Assembly: GCA_964588795.1 (NCBI GenBank) | Contig: CAZPQN010000022.1 | Location: 1 to 40,154 of the forward strand | Source of the DNA: CAZPQN01 sp964588795 | GTDB taxonomy: Bacteria > Fidelibacterota > UBA2242 | DNA length: 40,154 nt | Direction: 5' to 3' | Shown here: piece by piece, positions 23,942 to 31,687 of the stretch | Numbering within the stretch: the stretch's first letter is position 1 | Layout: every line of letters begins with the position of its first letter | Program-made: the position numbers and the translations under genes | The notes under the pieces: model-generated | Told to the model about the DNA's origin: nothing | The model's input: the letters and a program-made list of their open reading frames with translations, nothing else | The model's database searches: none

Positions 23942-25534
23942 CTAATCAGCGCTCAAGATGCGTGGTAGAATTTTCAATATTCGTCCAAAGCCCCGCAACC
24001 TCCTACTAATCTTCTTCGCATATAACAGGTCTAACAAACCGCTCAGTCCGTGATAGAGTTTTTCTGAATAGGGCGGCCACCAGAGGTTTTTACGAGTGAA
24101 AGCGAATTTATCATCAACGATGACCTGCGGTTGAGTCATTTCTTCAAACCCTATCTCGCCGTGGGTTCGTCCGATTCCGGATTGCTTAAATCCCCCCCAC
24201 GGTGTTTCAGCCAAACCGTGACTCATCAAATGATCATTGATGGTGATGACTCCTGCCTTGAGTCGCTTCCCGATCTCTATCGCCCGACGACGATTGCGCG
24301 ACCAAACCGAGGCGGTCAATCCCAGATAGGAGTCGTTCGCCAGTGTCACGGCTTCTTCAACATAACGAAATTTCATCACGCCTACAACAGGGCCAAAAGT
24401 CTCATCTTTCATCACCAACATATTATGGTTGACATTCACCAATACGGTCGCAGGTAAAAAGTTCTTAAGATGCAGAGTTTCCGGAATTTTCGACTGGGCA
24501 TAAATTTCAGCTCCCTGATTCAGCGCATCCTCGATATGGCGTTGTACTGTTACAACCTGACGCTCTGTCGTCATCGCTCCCAGATCAACTTGGAAATCGG
24601 TATCATACCCGATCCGCAGGGTGTCGATTCGGTTTTTCAATAATTCTAAAAAATCGCCATAGACTTTTTCAGCAACGTAGATTCTTTCTATGCCCCCGCA
24701 GGACTGGCCGCAATTAGAGAAACCCGCCCAAACCGCTCCGCCCACTGCGCGTGCGAGGTCAGCATCTTCGCAGACAATCATTGGATCATTGCCGCCTAGT
24801 TCCAGTACAACCGGCGTCAAAGTTTGCCCCGCCCGACTCATCAGATATTTTCCGACGGCAACCGAGCCCGTGAAAAATAATTTATCGATCCCGGCGGCGA
24901 ATAATGCATCACCAACATCTTTTCCGGGAACGTTGATGTACTGAAAGATGCCATCGGGTAATTCTGCCGCCCGGAAACACTCTTCCAATTTCCGACCGAC
25001 CAGCTGGGTTTCGCTGGCAACTTTTAATACCACCGCGTTGCCCGCCAATAAGGCCATCACTACTTCCGAAAAAGGGATCGCAAACGGGTAATTCCATGGC
25101 GAAATGATGGCGATTACTCCAAATGGTTGACGAATTATTTGACTGCGCTTATTGGCAAGGAAAAGATTGCCGGTACCACAACCTTTAGGTCGCAAGAAAC
25201 GTCGCGCTTTCCGAGAATAATATGCAATCGCCATCGCCGCTGGTAAAACCTCGGTGGCCATGGCATCCACGCGAACTTTCCCGTTGTCTTGGGCAATGAC
25301 TTCCGCGATTTCATCTTTATGTTCGACAAGATACTGCTGAACCCTTTGTAAACCGATAATTCTTTGCCTGAGCGGCATTCCGCTCCAACGCAGCTGAGCT
25401 GACCGGGCTTTCTCGATAATCCCCGCCACCTCGCTAAGCGGTGTAATTTCAGATTGACCTATGACTTCGCCGGTGGCTGGGTTGGTGCAGGTCGTATACA
25501 TTTTTTCGGCGATTGAACTTTGACTACTACTCAT
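23942..25534 (-). CDS. Aldehyde dehydrogenase with C-terminal amphipathic extension
   Basis: This NAD(P)-dependent enzyme of the ALDH superfamily oxidises an unknown aldehyde. The 530-residue protein has the substrate/cofactor elements ISPWNYPFAIP, FTGSVAVGKYLM, the catalytic Glu in LELGGNDPM and the catalytic Cys in NCGQSCGGIERI. ETFGPVVGVMKF is also present. The last 45 residues (NLWWPPYSEKLYHGLSGLL and the basic RRLRGFGRILKIL tail) extend beyond the usual catalytic core and look amphipathic, as in membrane-associated fatty aldehyde dehydrogenases. Substrate cannot be read from sequence. It is transcribed divergently from the superoxide reductase operon across a 220-base gap. Confidence 0.93.
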   Translation of the reverse strand: MSSSQSSIAEKMYTTCTNPATGEVIGQSEITPLSEVAGIIEKARSAQLRWSGMPLRQRIIGLQRVQQYLVEHKDEIAEVIAQDNGKVRVDAMATEVLPAAMAIAYYSRKARRFLRPKGCGTGNLFLANKRSQIIRQPFGVIAIISPWNYPFAIPFSEVVMALLAGNAVVLKVASETQLVGRKLEECFRAAELPDGIFQYINVPGKDVGDALFAAGIDKLFFTGSVAVGKYLMSRAGQTLTPVVLELGGNDPMIVCEDADLARAVGGAVWAGFSNCGQSCGGIERIYVAEKVYGDFLELLKNRIDTLRIGYDTDFQVDLGAMTTERQVVTVQRHIEDALNQGAEIYAQSKIPETLHLKNFLPATVLVNVNHNMLVMKDETFGPVVGVMKFRYVEEAVTLANDSYLGLTASVWSRNRRRAIEIGKRLKAGVITINDHLMSHGLAETPWGGFKQSGIGRTHGEIGFEEMTQPQVIVDDKFAFTRKNLWWPPYSEKLYHGLSGLLDLLYAKKISRRLRGFGRILKILPRILSAD

Positions 25535-25754
25535 GTGTATCTGAATCCGAGACTATTTTTACTACTTTTATCACCGGAAATGTATTTAAAAATTTATAAG
25601 CCTGCAAATCCCTGGATTCCGCAAGCGGCGATGCTTGTTTCAGTCAAAAAATATTGATAACCTTAGCGGTGTTCATCAAAAGCATGAATGACTTCGTTTT
25701 GTAACAGATAAAAAATAGTCATCTCTAAACTAACAAACATAAGGAGACCGTACT
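25535..25754. promoter_or_regulatory. Divergent intergenic region between aldehyde dehydrogenase and superoxide reductase
   Basis: This 220-base AT-rich stretch must hold the promoters for both divergent operons. I see an imperfect dyad at 25654-25679 (TTGATAACC with GTGTTCATCAA), a small CAAGC/GCTTG hairpin near 25622-25637, and the AAGGAG site of the superoxide reductase 8 bases before its ATG. No convincing -35/-10 pair and no gene stand out. The dyad could be an operator for an oxidative-stress or iron regulator, but matches neither a Fur nor a PerR box well. Confidence 0.45.
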
Positions 25755-26138
25755 ATGACCAAACGTATGCAAATTTACAAATGCGAAGTATGTGGAAACA
25801 TCGTCGAAGTTCTGCACGAGGGTGCTGGTCAGCTGGTATGTTGTGGAAAGCCGATGAAACTGTTCCTCGAAAATACGACTGACGCCGCCAAGGAAAAACA
25901 CGTACCCGTTATTGAAAAATTACCCAACGGTTATAAGGTCAGTGTTGGAAGCGTCGCCCACCCCATGCTCGATACTCATTATATCGAGTGGATTGAACTC
26001 GTCGCCGGCGATGACGTTTACCGAAAATTCTTGAAACCTAATGAATTGCCGGTGGCGGTTTTTGAAATCAAAGCCGACACGGTTTTCGCCCGCGAATATT
26101 GCAATCTGCATGGTTTATGGAAAGGAGAAGTGTTATGA
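25755..26138 (+). CDS. dfx: Desulfoferrodoxin (2Fe superoxide reductase)
   Basis: The protein reduces superoxide to hydrogen peroxide in anaerobes, without making oxygen. The 127 residues have both iron sites: a desulforedoxin-type Fe(Cys)4 site at Cys10, Cys13, Cys29 and Cys30, and the catalytic Fe(His)4Cys site at His49, His69, His75, His119 and Cys116. The lysine next to the active site (Lys48 in EKHVPV) is also conserved. AAGGAG lies 8 bases before the ATG. The stop overlaps the ferritin start by 4 bases, so the two are translationally coupled. Electron donors such as rubredoxin are not encoded here. Confidence 0.97.
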   Translation: MTKRMQIYKCEVCGNIVEVLHEGAGQLVCCGKPMKLFLENTTDAAKEKHVPVIEKLPNGYKVSVGSVAHPMLDTHYIEWIELVAGDDVYRKFLKPNELPVAVFEIKADTVFAREYCNLHGLWKGEVL

Positions 26139-26623
26139 TTGGTAAAAAACTTCAGAATAAAATCAATGAACAAATTAAAAATGAACTCGAATCCGCCTAT
26201 CTCTACGCCGCGATGGTCGCCTGGTTTAAAGCCCAAAACTGGGAAGGAATGGCGCACTGGATGGAAGTCCAGACAAAGGAAGAAATCGGACACGCTACGC
26301 GGTTTTTTAATTATATCTACGAACGAGGCGGCACCGTCGAGCTCAAACCACTTAGCGTCCTAAAAAACAAGTGGGAGTCGCCGTTAGCGGCATTTAAAGA
26401 AGCCTATGCTCATGAACAATTCATCACGGCCAAAATTAACGACCTGATGCAGTTAGCGCTGGCCGAAAATGATTATGCTACCCAAGGCCTGCTCGATTGG
26501 TTTGTAAAGGAGCAGGTTGAAGAAGAGGACTCCGTTCTAAAAGTGGTGCAACACTTGGAACGCGCCGGTACCTCCGGTCAGGCACTGTTGATGGTCGATG
26601 CTTTCCTGAGTAAACGTGAATAA
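26135..26623 (+). CDS. ftn: Non-haem ferritin
   Basis: Ferritin oxidises and stores iron in a 24-subunit shell. The 162-residue protein begins MIGKKLQNKINEQIKNEL; the ATG at 26135 has AAGGAG 6-8 bases upstream and overlaps the superoxide reductase stop by 4 bases. An in-frame ATG further upstream at 26099 lies inside that gene and lacks homology. Ferroxidase ligands are visible: Glu17, Glu50 and His53 (TKEEIGHATRF), with Glu further on in EQVEEEDSV. It probably removes free iron so that the peroxide made by the superoxide reductase does not cause Fenton damage. Confidence 0.96.
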   Translation: MIGKKLQNKINEQIKNELESAYLYAAMVAWFKAQNWEGMAHWMEVQTKEEIGHATRFFNYIYERGGTVELKPLSVLKNKWESPLAAFKEAYAHEQFITAKINDLMQLALAENDYATQGLLDWFVKEQVEEEDSVLKVVQHLERAGTSGQALLMVDAFLSKRE

Positions 26624-26638
26624 CCTGGAGAGCCTGGT

Positions 26639-27121
26639 ATGAATTTTAACGTTGATGAAGTGTTCACGATCGCCGAGCAGATCGAACGTAACGGAGCGAC
26701 TTTTTATCGTAAGGCGGTAAAATTTGCCAAAGACACTGCCATAAAACGCCAATTGCTTGAATTGGCCGAGATGGAAGACAGTCATGAAAAATCCTTCGCT
26801 GGAATGCACTCCGCCTTTACCGGAGACAAGAAATCTTTGGTATTCGATTCCAACTCAGAAGCTGCGACTTATTTGGAAGCCTTTGCCGGGGATTATGTAT
26901 TTAATCTGAAATCCAATCCTGCCGATAAAATCGGAGGGCATCATTCGATTAAAAACGTACTCAAACTGGCCATCACATTGGAGAAAGATTCGATCGTCTT
27001 TTATCTGGGAGTAGCGAAAGTGATGCTTGACGACAACAATCGCCAGGCGATTGAGGCGATCATCGATCAGGAGCTGCAACACATCGCTCTGTTGAGTGCC
27101 ATTCTTCGTAAAAATTCATAA
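26639..27121 (+). CDS. Rubrerythrin-like ferritin-superfamily diiron protein
   Basis: The 160-residue protein has a four-helix diiron fold with two ExxH metal motifs (EDSH at 46-49 and ELQH near 145) plus glutamates in EQIERNGATFY and TLEKDSIVFY. It lacks the C-terminal rubredoxin domain of classical rubrerythrin, so it must receive electrons from another protein. Such proteins often act as peroxide reductases in anaerobes. It starts 15 bases after ferritin with a GGAGAGCCTGGT leader, and a strong terminator follows it. It completes a three-step oxygen-defence set: superoxide reduction, iron storage and probable peroxide reduction. Confidence 0.9.
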   Translation: MNFNVDEVFTIAEQIERNGATFYRKAVKFAKDTAIKRQLLELAEMEDSHEKSFAGMHSAFTGDKKSLVFDSNSEAATYLEAFAGDYVFNLKSNPADKIGGHHSIKNVLKLAITLEKDSIVFYLGVAKVMLDDNNRQAIEAIIDQELQHIALLSAILRKNS

Positions 27122-27142
27122 AACTAATTCCTTTAACTATGG

Positions 27143-27178
27143 AGCCGGTCGTCACTATGAAGACCGGCTTTCTATTTC
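27143..27178 (+). terminator. Rho-independent terminator after the oxidative-stress operon
   Basis: AGCCGGTC at 27143-27150 pairs perfectly with GACCGGCT at 27162-27169 across an 11-base loop, and TTCTATTT follows. The eight-pair GC-rich stem and U-rich tail form a convincing terminator 22 bases after the rubrerythrin-like stop codon. It closes the superoxide reductase-ferritin-rubrerythrin transcript, so the C_GCxxG_C_C gene downstream probably has its own promoter. Confidence 0.88.
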
Positions 27179-27255
27179 GTTTATGTAAATCTTCATCGAG
27201 CAATGCAGAACTTTGCCTAAATTCGTCGCTGGATAACTTGATACTCGGAGTAGCA

Positions 27256-27696
27256 ATGACAGTTATAAACGATGCCGTTGAGAAGTTCCGTTCCGGTTTT
27301 AATTGCGCGCAGGCAATCTTCTCAACTTACAGTAAGCAATTCGGACTTGATCCAAAGCTGGCTCTGCTTCTAACCACGGCCTTCGGAGGCGGTATTGCAC
27401 GTTCCGGTGATCTCTGCGGTGCGGTAACAGGAGCACTCATGGTTATAGGTTTGAAACATGGTAAATCTATCTCCGACGACGAAGATGCAAAGGAATTGAC
27501 CTATGCGCTGGCACTTGACTTGATTGACAGCTTTAAGGTCAAATATGGAACGATCAAATGCCGTGAATTGATGGGCTGTGATTTAAGTACCGAGGAAGGA
27601 CGGCAGTATGCCCGCGAGCATGAGCTCAGTAAAAACCTTTGTCCTTCTTTCGTCGAATATGCGGCTGAAATGATCGAGAATATCTTGGAATTATGA
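27256..27696 (+). CDS. C_GCxxG_C_C family protein
   Basis: This family is named for its spaced cysteines and is suspected to bind a metal or cluster; no function is established. From the ATG at 27256 the protein has 146 residues and begins MTVINDAVEKFRSGFNCAQA. The cysteines lie in FNCAQAIF, GDLCGAVTGALM, IKCRELMGCDLS and NLCPSFVEYA, matching the family in order. GGAG lies 6 bases before this ATG. An in-frame upstream ATG at 27139 falls inside the terminator and would add 39 low-complexity residues, so I rejected it. It sits between the oxygen-defence operon and an asparaginase gene; shared redox function is only a guess. Confidence 0.93.
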   Translation: MTVINDAVEKFRSGFNCAQAIFSTYSKQFGLDPKLALLLTTAFGGGIARSGDLCGAVTGALMVIGLKHGKSISDDEDAKELTYALALDLIDSFKVKYGTIKCRELMGCDLSTEEGRQYAREHELSKNLCPSFVEYAAEMIENILEL

Positions 27697-27742
27697 CGGA
27701 TTCGTTAAATTTAAATGGTTCAATGCATTACAAGGATCAATA

Positions 27743-28231
27743 ATGGCCATCAGGATTTTTATAACCGGCGGAACATTCGATAAGGAATACAACGAACTCA
27801 ACGGGCAGTTGTATTTCAAAGATACTCACCTGCCGGAAATGTTGAAATTAGGACGCTGCCGCCTGGATGTTGATTTACGAACGCTGATGATGATTGACAG
27901 TCTCGAAATGACTGAATCGGATCGGGCAGTCATTGCCCAAAATTGTCTTACCGTACCTGAAAAACGTATCTTGATCACGCATGGAACGGATACGATGGTC
28001 GAAACCGCGCGGGTCATCGCGGAAACGGTCAGGGATAAAACCGTAGTGCTGACCGGCGCAATGATCCCCTATAAATTCGGCAGTTCCGATGGGCTGTTCA
28101 ACTTAGGCAGTGCCCTAGCTTTTACTCAAACTCTGCCCCATGGAGTCTATATCGTCATGAACGGGCGTTATTTTTTATGGGATAACGTACGTAAAAATCG
28201 CAAAACCGGCGAATTTGAGGAAGTCAAGTAA
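27743..28231 (+). CDS. Single-domain asparaginase-family protein
   Basis: The 162-residue protein corresponds to the N-terminal domain of class I L-asparaginases: TGGTFDKEY holds the nucleophilic threonine, ITHGTDTMVETARV the second catalytic Thr-Asp pair, and VLTGAMIPYKFGSSDGLFNL the lysine-region substrate segment. The C-terminal domain of the usual 320-residue enzyme is absent, and no remnant is seen downstream, so this appears to be the natural short form rather than a truncation. Short members exist in many bacteria, but their substrate is not established. It converges with the PAS-like membrane gene after a 48-base gap with no clear terminator. Confidence 0.88.
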   Translation: MAIRIFITGGTFDKEYNELNGQLYFKDTHLPEMLKLGRCRLDVDLRTLMMIDSLEMTESDRAVIAQNCLTVPEKRILITHGTDTMVETARVIAETVRDKTVVLTGAMIPYKFGSSDGLFNLGSALAFTQTLPHGVYIVMNGRYFLWDNVRKNRKTGEFEEVK

Positions 28232-28279
28232 TCTTCCCGCCCCGCTGAACTTTTACGACTAAAACAATATGCAGATAAC

Positions 28280-29002
28280 TCAGGTTTGTGCGTTAGGCAT
28301 CACCGCTGAGACGATTCCAACGGCATAGGATAATTCGTTCTGCATATTGTTAATCGGATAAAAATCAATCTCAACAGTTTTTTGCATTGCGCTGGTTCCG
28401 ATCAGGCATTTGACTGAGACCTGTTTACTCCGACGCAGGTTGTTCAGGATCGCCTGATAGTCAAGATCTTCGAACAGGGTTTCGATACTATTTTCCTTCA
28501 CACCTGACAGCACCGTTGTGATGAACTCTGTCAGCGGAGCACTTTGATAGCCAATTCGACCGGAAAGATCCGCGACTAATACAAATTCATTTAACCGGTC
28601 AATCAGAAAAGCAAGCAAATTACTCTGTGCGCCGATTTTCAACGATTTAAGTTCATTGTAATGATCGCTCTGACGCAAAATATCATATATCTTGGTGCCC
28701 ACCACGCCCATCTTATTAAAATATTTCCCCAGATTGAAAACGCCATGCTGGGACAATTCTCTGATTTTATCCAGGTCGCTTAAAATCCGGCGACTGTGTC
28801 CGGCAGTACTCCAGTACCATAATCCCAGTGCCAGGATGGCTAAAAAGGCGATCAACAGAATATTCTCCGCGAAGTATTTCACCTTCAACTCACTGCTGAG
28901 ATTTAATTCCATGATCGTCAGGTAACTTTTCAGGGCGACGATAAATACCATGAGTGCCGTAAAGAGCAATAACAATATGAGACGCCAACGACTGATGAAC
29001 AT
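28280..29002 (-). CDS. Membrane protein with two TM segments and a PAS-like domain
   Basis: The 240-residue protein starts with two hydrophobic segments, LILLLLFTALMVFIVAL at residues 8-24 and ILLIAFLAILALGLWYW at about 48-64, with a short periplasmic loop of about 23 residues between. A charged linker leads to a PAS-like region at about 135-230 (LNEFVLVADLSGRIGYQSAP, then VEIDFYPI). No kinase or other output domain is present. AGGGA lies 9 bases before the ATG, inside the end of trkA, and the gap is only 5 bases, so it is co-translated with the potassium-uptake regulator. It may sense membrane or redox state for potassium control, which is inference. Confidence 0.75.
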   Translation of the reverse strand: MFISRWRLILLLLFTALMVFIVALKSYLTIMELNLSSELKVKYFAENILLIAFLAILALGLWYWSTAGHSRRILSDLDKIRELSQHGVFNLGKYFNKMGVVGTKIYDILRQSDHYNELKSLKIGAQSNLLAFLIDRLNEFVLVADLSGRIGYQSAPLTEFITTVLSGVKENSIETLFEDLDYQAILNNLRRSKQVSVKCLIGTSAMQKTVEIDFYPINNMQNELSYAVGIVSAVMPNAQT

Positions 29003-29007
29003 AGACT

Positions 29008-29694
29008 TTAATCCCTGATCTTTTCGATGTCGCTCTCCGCCCCTACGACCACGAGGGTATCGTTCGCTTTCAACTCCAGACTGGGATTGGGGAAATTGAC
29101 GACTTGAACCTCGAGCGGCTGGCCATTTTCATCTATTTCGGTTTGGGTGCGTTTGATAGAAATGACGTTCAGGTTATATTTGCGCCGCAGGTCAATCTGT
29201 AGAATGGATTTCCCGACAAACATTTTCGGAACGAGCATTTCGGTGATCACCTGGTTTTTCCCAATGTAAATACGATCGAGAATATCGGGAGTCATTAACC
29301 GGTTGGCCAAACGACGCCCTTCTTCGATCTCGACATTAATGACTTCATTGGCACCGATTTGCTTCAGCACCTGGGCATGAATCTCGGAAATCGCTCGCGC
29401 GATGATATAGGCAGTCCCAGACTTTTTCAGGAGAGCGGTGGTCAGAATGCTGGCCTCGATGTTCTCACCGATCGCCACGACGGCAATATCAATATCCTCA
29501 ATGCCTGAACCAACCAAGGCAGATTCATCGGTGCTGTCGAGGACAACCGCCCGTGTTACCATGTTTTTGACTTTTTCGACGGCGAGGGCGTTCTGATCGA
29601 AAGCGATGACCCGCCCTCCTTTTTCAGAGATTGTCCGGCAAACCTCATTGCCAAAAATGCCTAAACCAAAGACCCCAAATACTTTTTCTTTCAC
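29008..29694 (-). CDS. trkA: TrkA/KtrA-type potassium uptake regulatory subunit
   Basis: The 228-residue protein is an RCK/KTN subunit that gates a TrkH/KtrB channel in response to nucleotides. The Rossmann motif GLGIFGNEVCR is at residues 10-20, an acidic residue ends the second strand (AFDQN), and the C-terminal TrkA_C domain spans roughly residues 140-225. The size is that of the single-RCK KtrA type rather than the double-length E. coli TrkA. The start is GTG at 29694 with AGGA 6 bases upstream. The partner channel gene trkH lies 220 bases upstream with a 44-codon ORF between. Confidence 0.95.
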   Translation of the reverse strand: MKEKVFGVFGLGIFGNEVCRTISEKGGRVIAFDQNALAVEKVKNMVTRAVVLDSTDESALVGSGIEDIDIAVVAIGENIEASILTTALLKKSGTAYIIARAISEIHAQVLKQIGANEVINVEIEEGRRLANRLMTPDILDRIYIGKNQVITEMLVPKMFVGKSILQIDLRRKYNLNVISIKRTQTEIDENGQPLEVQVVNFPNPSLELKANDTLVVVGAESDIEKIRD

Positions 29695-29715
29695 ATTTAA
29701 TCCTACTTTTTTAAT

Positions 29716-29850
29716 TCATTTTTTCAGCGCAAGGATATTCTGTAATGCTCCCTCAGAATCCCAGTAGTTTTGGATTTGTTTAGAAACGGTGAATGGAAAA
29801 TTATTCATCATCGTTAATTTGGTCCCCTGATAATTGAAATCAAAGGTCAT
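29716..29850 (-). CDS. Small ORF of 44 codons between trkH and trkA
   Basis: An ATG at 29850 opens a 44-codon frame (start MTFDFNYQGTKLTMMNNFPF, end NYWDSEGALQNILALKK) and ends 21 bases before the trkA start. AGGATAGGGA sits just upstream, with AGGA at 6-base spacing. The peptide is soluble, has no membrane segment, and is not in the frame of either neighbour. It might be a small accessory subunit or regulator of potassium uptake, or a spurious ORF in a 220-base gap. I know no matching family. Confidence 0.4.
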   Translation of the reverse strand: MTFDFNYQGTKLTMMNNFPFTVSKQIQNYWDSEGALQNILALKK

Positions 29851-29914
29851 TCCCTATCCTGGTTTGCGTCATTGAATGGTTTGTTCTTATGTTCTCTGTA
29901 TACCTTATTATAAG

Positions 29915-31651
29915 TTAAAAAATGATGGTCCCTTCCGGGTATTTGATTGCACTATTAGAGGTCCGATATGGAAAAAGTGCGAACATCATGGTCAAAGGAC
30001 CAGCCCGACCAATAAACATGGTCATAATCAGGATCAGTTTGCCCCAGCCTGAAAGATCGGGCGTGATGCCCGTTGATAAGCCCACGGTTCCGAAAGCAGA
30101 AACCACCTCGAACAAGATTTTTTCCAGCGCATATGGTTCGCACAAAGTCATTGCCATCGTACTGGCAGTGACTATGGTCAGTGAAATGATTATTATCAGG
30201 AAAGCGCGAATAACCAGTTCGCGCCCGAGGGCCTGATTCATGATGAGAATTTCGCTTTTTCCGGTGATGATGGATTTTAAATAGGCAAAAACTACAAAAA
30301 CCGTATTGACTTTAATGCCCCCGGCAGTGGATCCTGCCGCGCCACCAATAAACATCAATACGACCATCAGTAGCAAAGTTCCCGTGCGTAATCCGCCAAT
30401 ATTAATCGTATTGAAACCCGCCGTTCTCAGCGTAACAGACTGAAAAAATGCCGTCAAATATTGCGTCCCAAGAGCTAAGTTAATTAAAGTCGTGCGATGT
30501 TCTAATACATACACGAACACTGTGCCGCTGATCAGCAATATCACCGTCACAATTAATACGGCTTTGGAATTTAGCGAGAGATAAATGCGCTGAATTTTTT
30601 GCTCGCTGAGCGCATTACGGATATTGACATAAACCGTCTGGATCAAATTGACCAGGACGATGAAACTTAAACCACCGGCGATAATCAGACTGCAAATGAC
30701 GATATTGAGGAATACGCTGGATTGGAAACCTTCTAAGTTGTTAGAAAACAGTGCAAAGCCGGCATTACAAAATGCCGAGACAGAGTGGAAAACCGCATAA
30801 ATCAGTGCTTTGGAGTGCGAATTAAACCAATCCAAGAAAAACCGGTATAGTAAACTGGCGCCCAAAGACTCGATGATTAAAGTGAATAAAATGATCCAGG
30901 TTATCGTCCCGGTTACCTTTTTTACTTCCTGATCATTCAGAAAATAGGACATGGTCAGTTTTTCCTCGATACTGATGCGTCGGCCCATCAAATAAGCGGC
31001 GAAGTAGGCCAAAATCATAATCCCTAAACCACCGATCTGGATCAAACCCATAATGACTATCTTGCCGTATAGCGAAAAACGTGTAGCTGTGTCAACGACA
31101 ATCAAGCCCGTCACGCAAACTGCGGAAGTGGCCGTAAAAAGAGCATCGAGCGGGTTGAGCCGTACACCGTCAGAGCTCGCAAAAGGCATCATCAGAATGA
31201 GTGCCCCAAATAAAATCACGACCAAGAAACTGGCCGCGATCGTCAAAGCTGGATGGTAGAAAATTCGTTTCAGATACGCATTGACCCGTTCAAACCGGCT
31301 AATCTGGTGCAACAGGTGAAACAGATAACGGATTAGGATTATATTGACGATAAATACCGGTACACGCTCAAAATCAATCAGATCACCGCGGTAACCTGCC
31401 CAGATTGTAAACCCGAAAAAGATAACCAGCGCTAAATCAAAAATATTACGACGTACCAGGTTCAACGAAAGTCTTGCGAGCCAAAACCGCCGGACAATTT
31501 CAAGGACAAATAAACCCATCACCAACCATTCCAGAAATGACAATCCCAGCAGTAGAAATCGGTTAGAGGGATTCAGGAACTCGATGATGAAGGAAAATAT
31601 CCCAAGCAGAAAAACGCAAAGGATTAGTCTCTCGTTGGATCTAACTGGCAT
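29915..31651 (-). CDS. trkH: TrkH/KtrB-family potassium transport channel subunit
   Basis: This inner-membrane protein carries potassium (or sodium-coupled potassium) uptake. The 578 residues include about ten or more hydrophobic helices. The four filter segments are visible as SAVCVTGLIVVD, SAFCNAGFALFS, LRTAGFNTINI and SAFGTVGLSTG, each with the conserved glycine. The N-terminal 130 residues form extra helices beyond the core, as in some TrkH proteins. AGG precedes the ATG at 31651. It lies 36 bases after the AI-2E permease gene and upstream of trkA. Confidence 0.96.
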   Translation of the reverse strand: MPVRSNERLILCVFLLGIFSFIIEFLNPSNRFLLLGLSFLEWLVMGLFVLEIVRRFWLARLSLNLVRRNIFDLALVIFFGFTIWAGYRGDLIDFERVPVFIVNIILIRYLFHLLHQISRFERVNAYLKRIFYHPALTIAASFLVVILFGALILMMPFASSDGVRLNPLDALFTATSAVCVTGLIVVDTATRFSLYGKIVIMGLIQIGGLGIMILAYFAAYLMGRRISIEEKLTMSYFLNDQEVKKVTGTITWIILFTLIIESLGASLLYRFFLDWFNSHSKALIYAVFHSVSAFCNAGFALFSNNLEGFQSSVFLNIVICSLIIAGGLSFIVLVNLIQTVYVNIRNALSEQKIQRIYLSLNSKAVLIVTVILLISGTVFVYVLEHRTTLINLALGTQYLTAFFQSVTLRTAGFNTINIGGLRTGTLLLMVVLMFIGGAAGSTAGGIKVNTVFVVFAYLKSIITGKSEILIMNQALGRELVIRAFLIIIISLTIVTASTMAMTLCEPYALEKILFEVVSAFGTVGLSTGITPDLSGWGKLILIMTMFIGRAGPLTMMFALFPYRTSNSAIKYPEGTIIF

Positions 31652-31687
31652 ATTTACGGACCTGCGGATCTGTCCGTCGCGGGACGA

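Noticed and set aside
23846..23968. Forty-codon plus-strand ORF between nrnA and the aldehyde dehydrogenase
   Set aside because: It has no ribosome binding site and overlaps the end of the aldehyde dehydrogenase on the other strand.
27139..27255. Upstream start for the C_GCxxG_C_C gene
   Set aside because: It would begin inside a strong terminator and add residues unlike the family; the ATG at 27256 has its own GGAG site.
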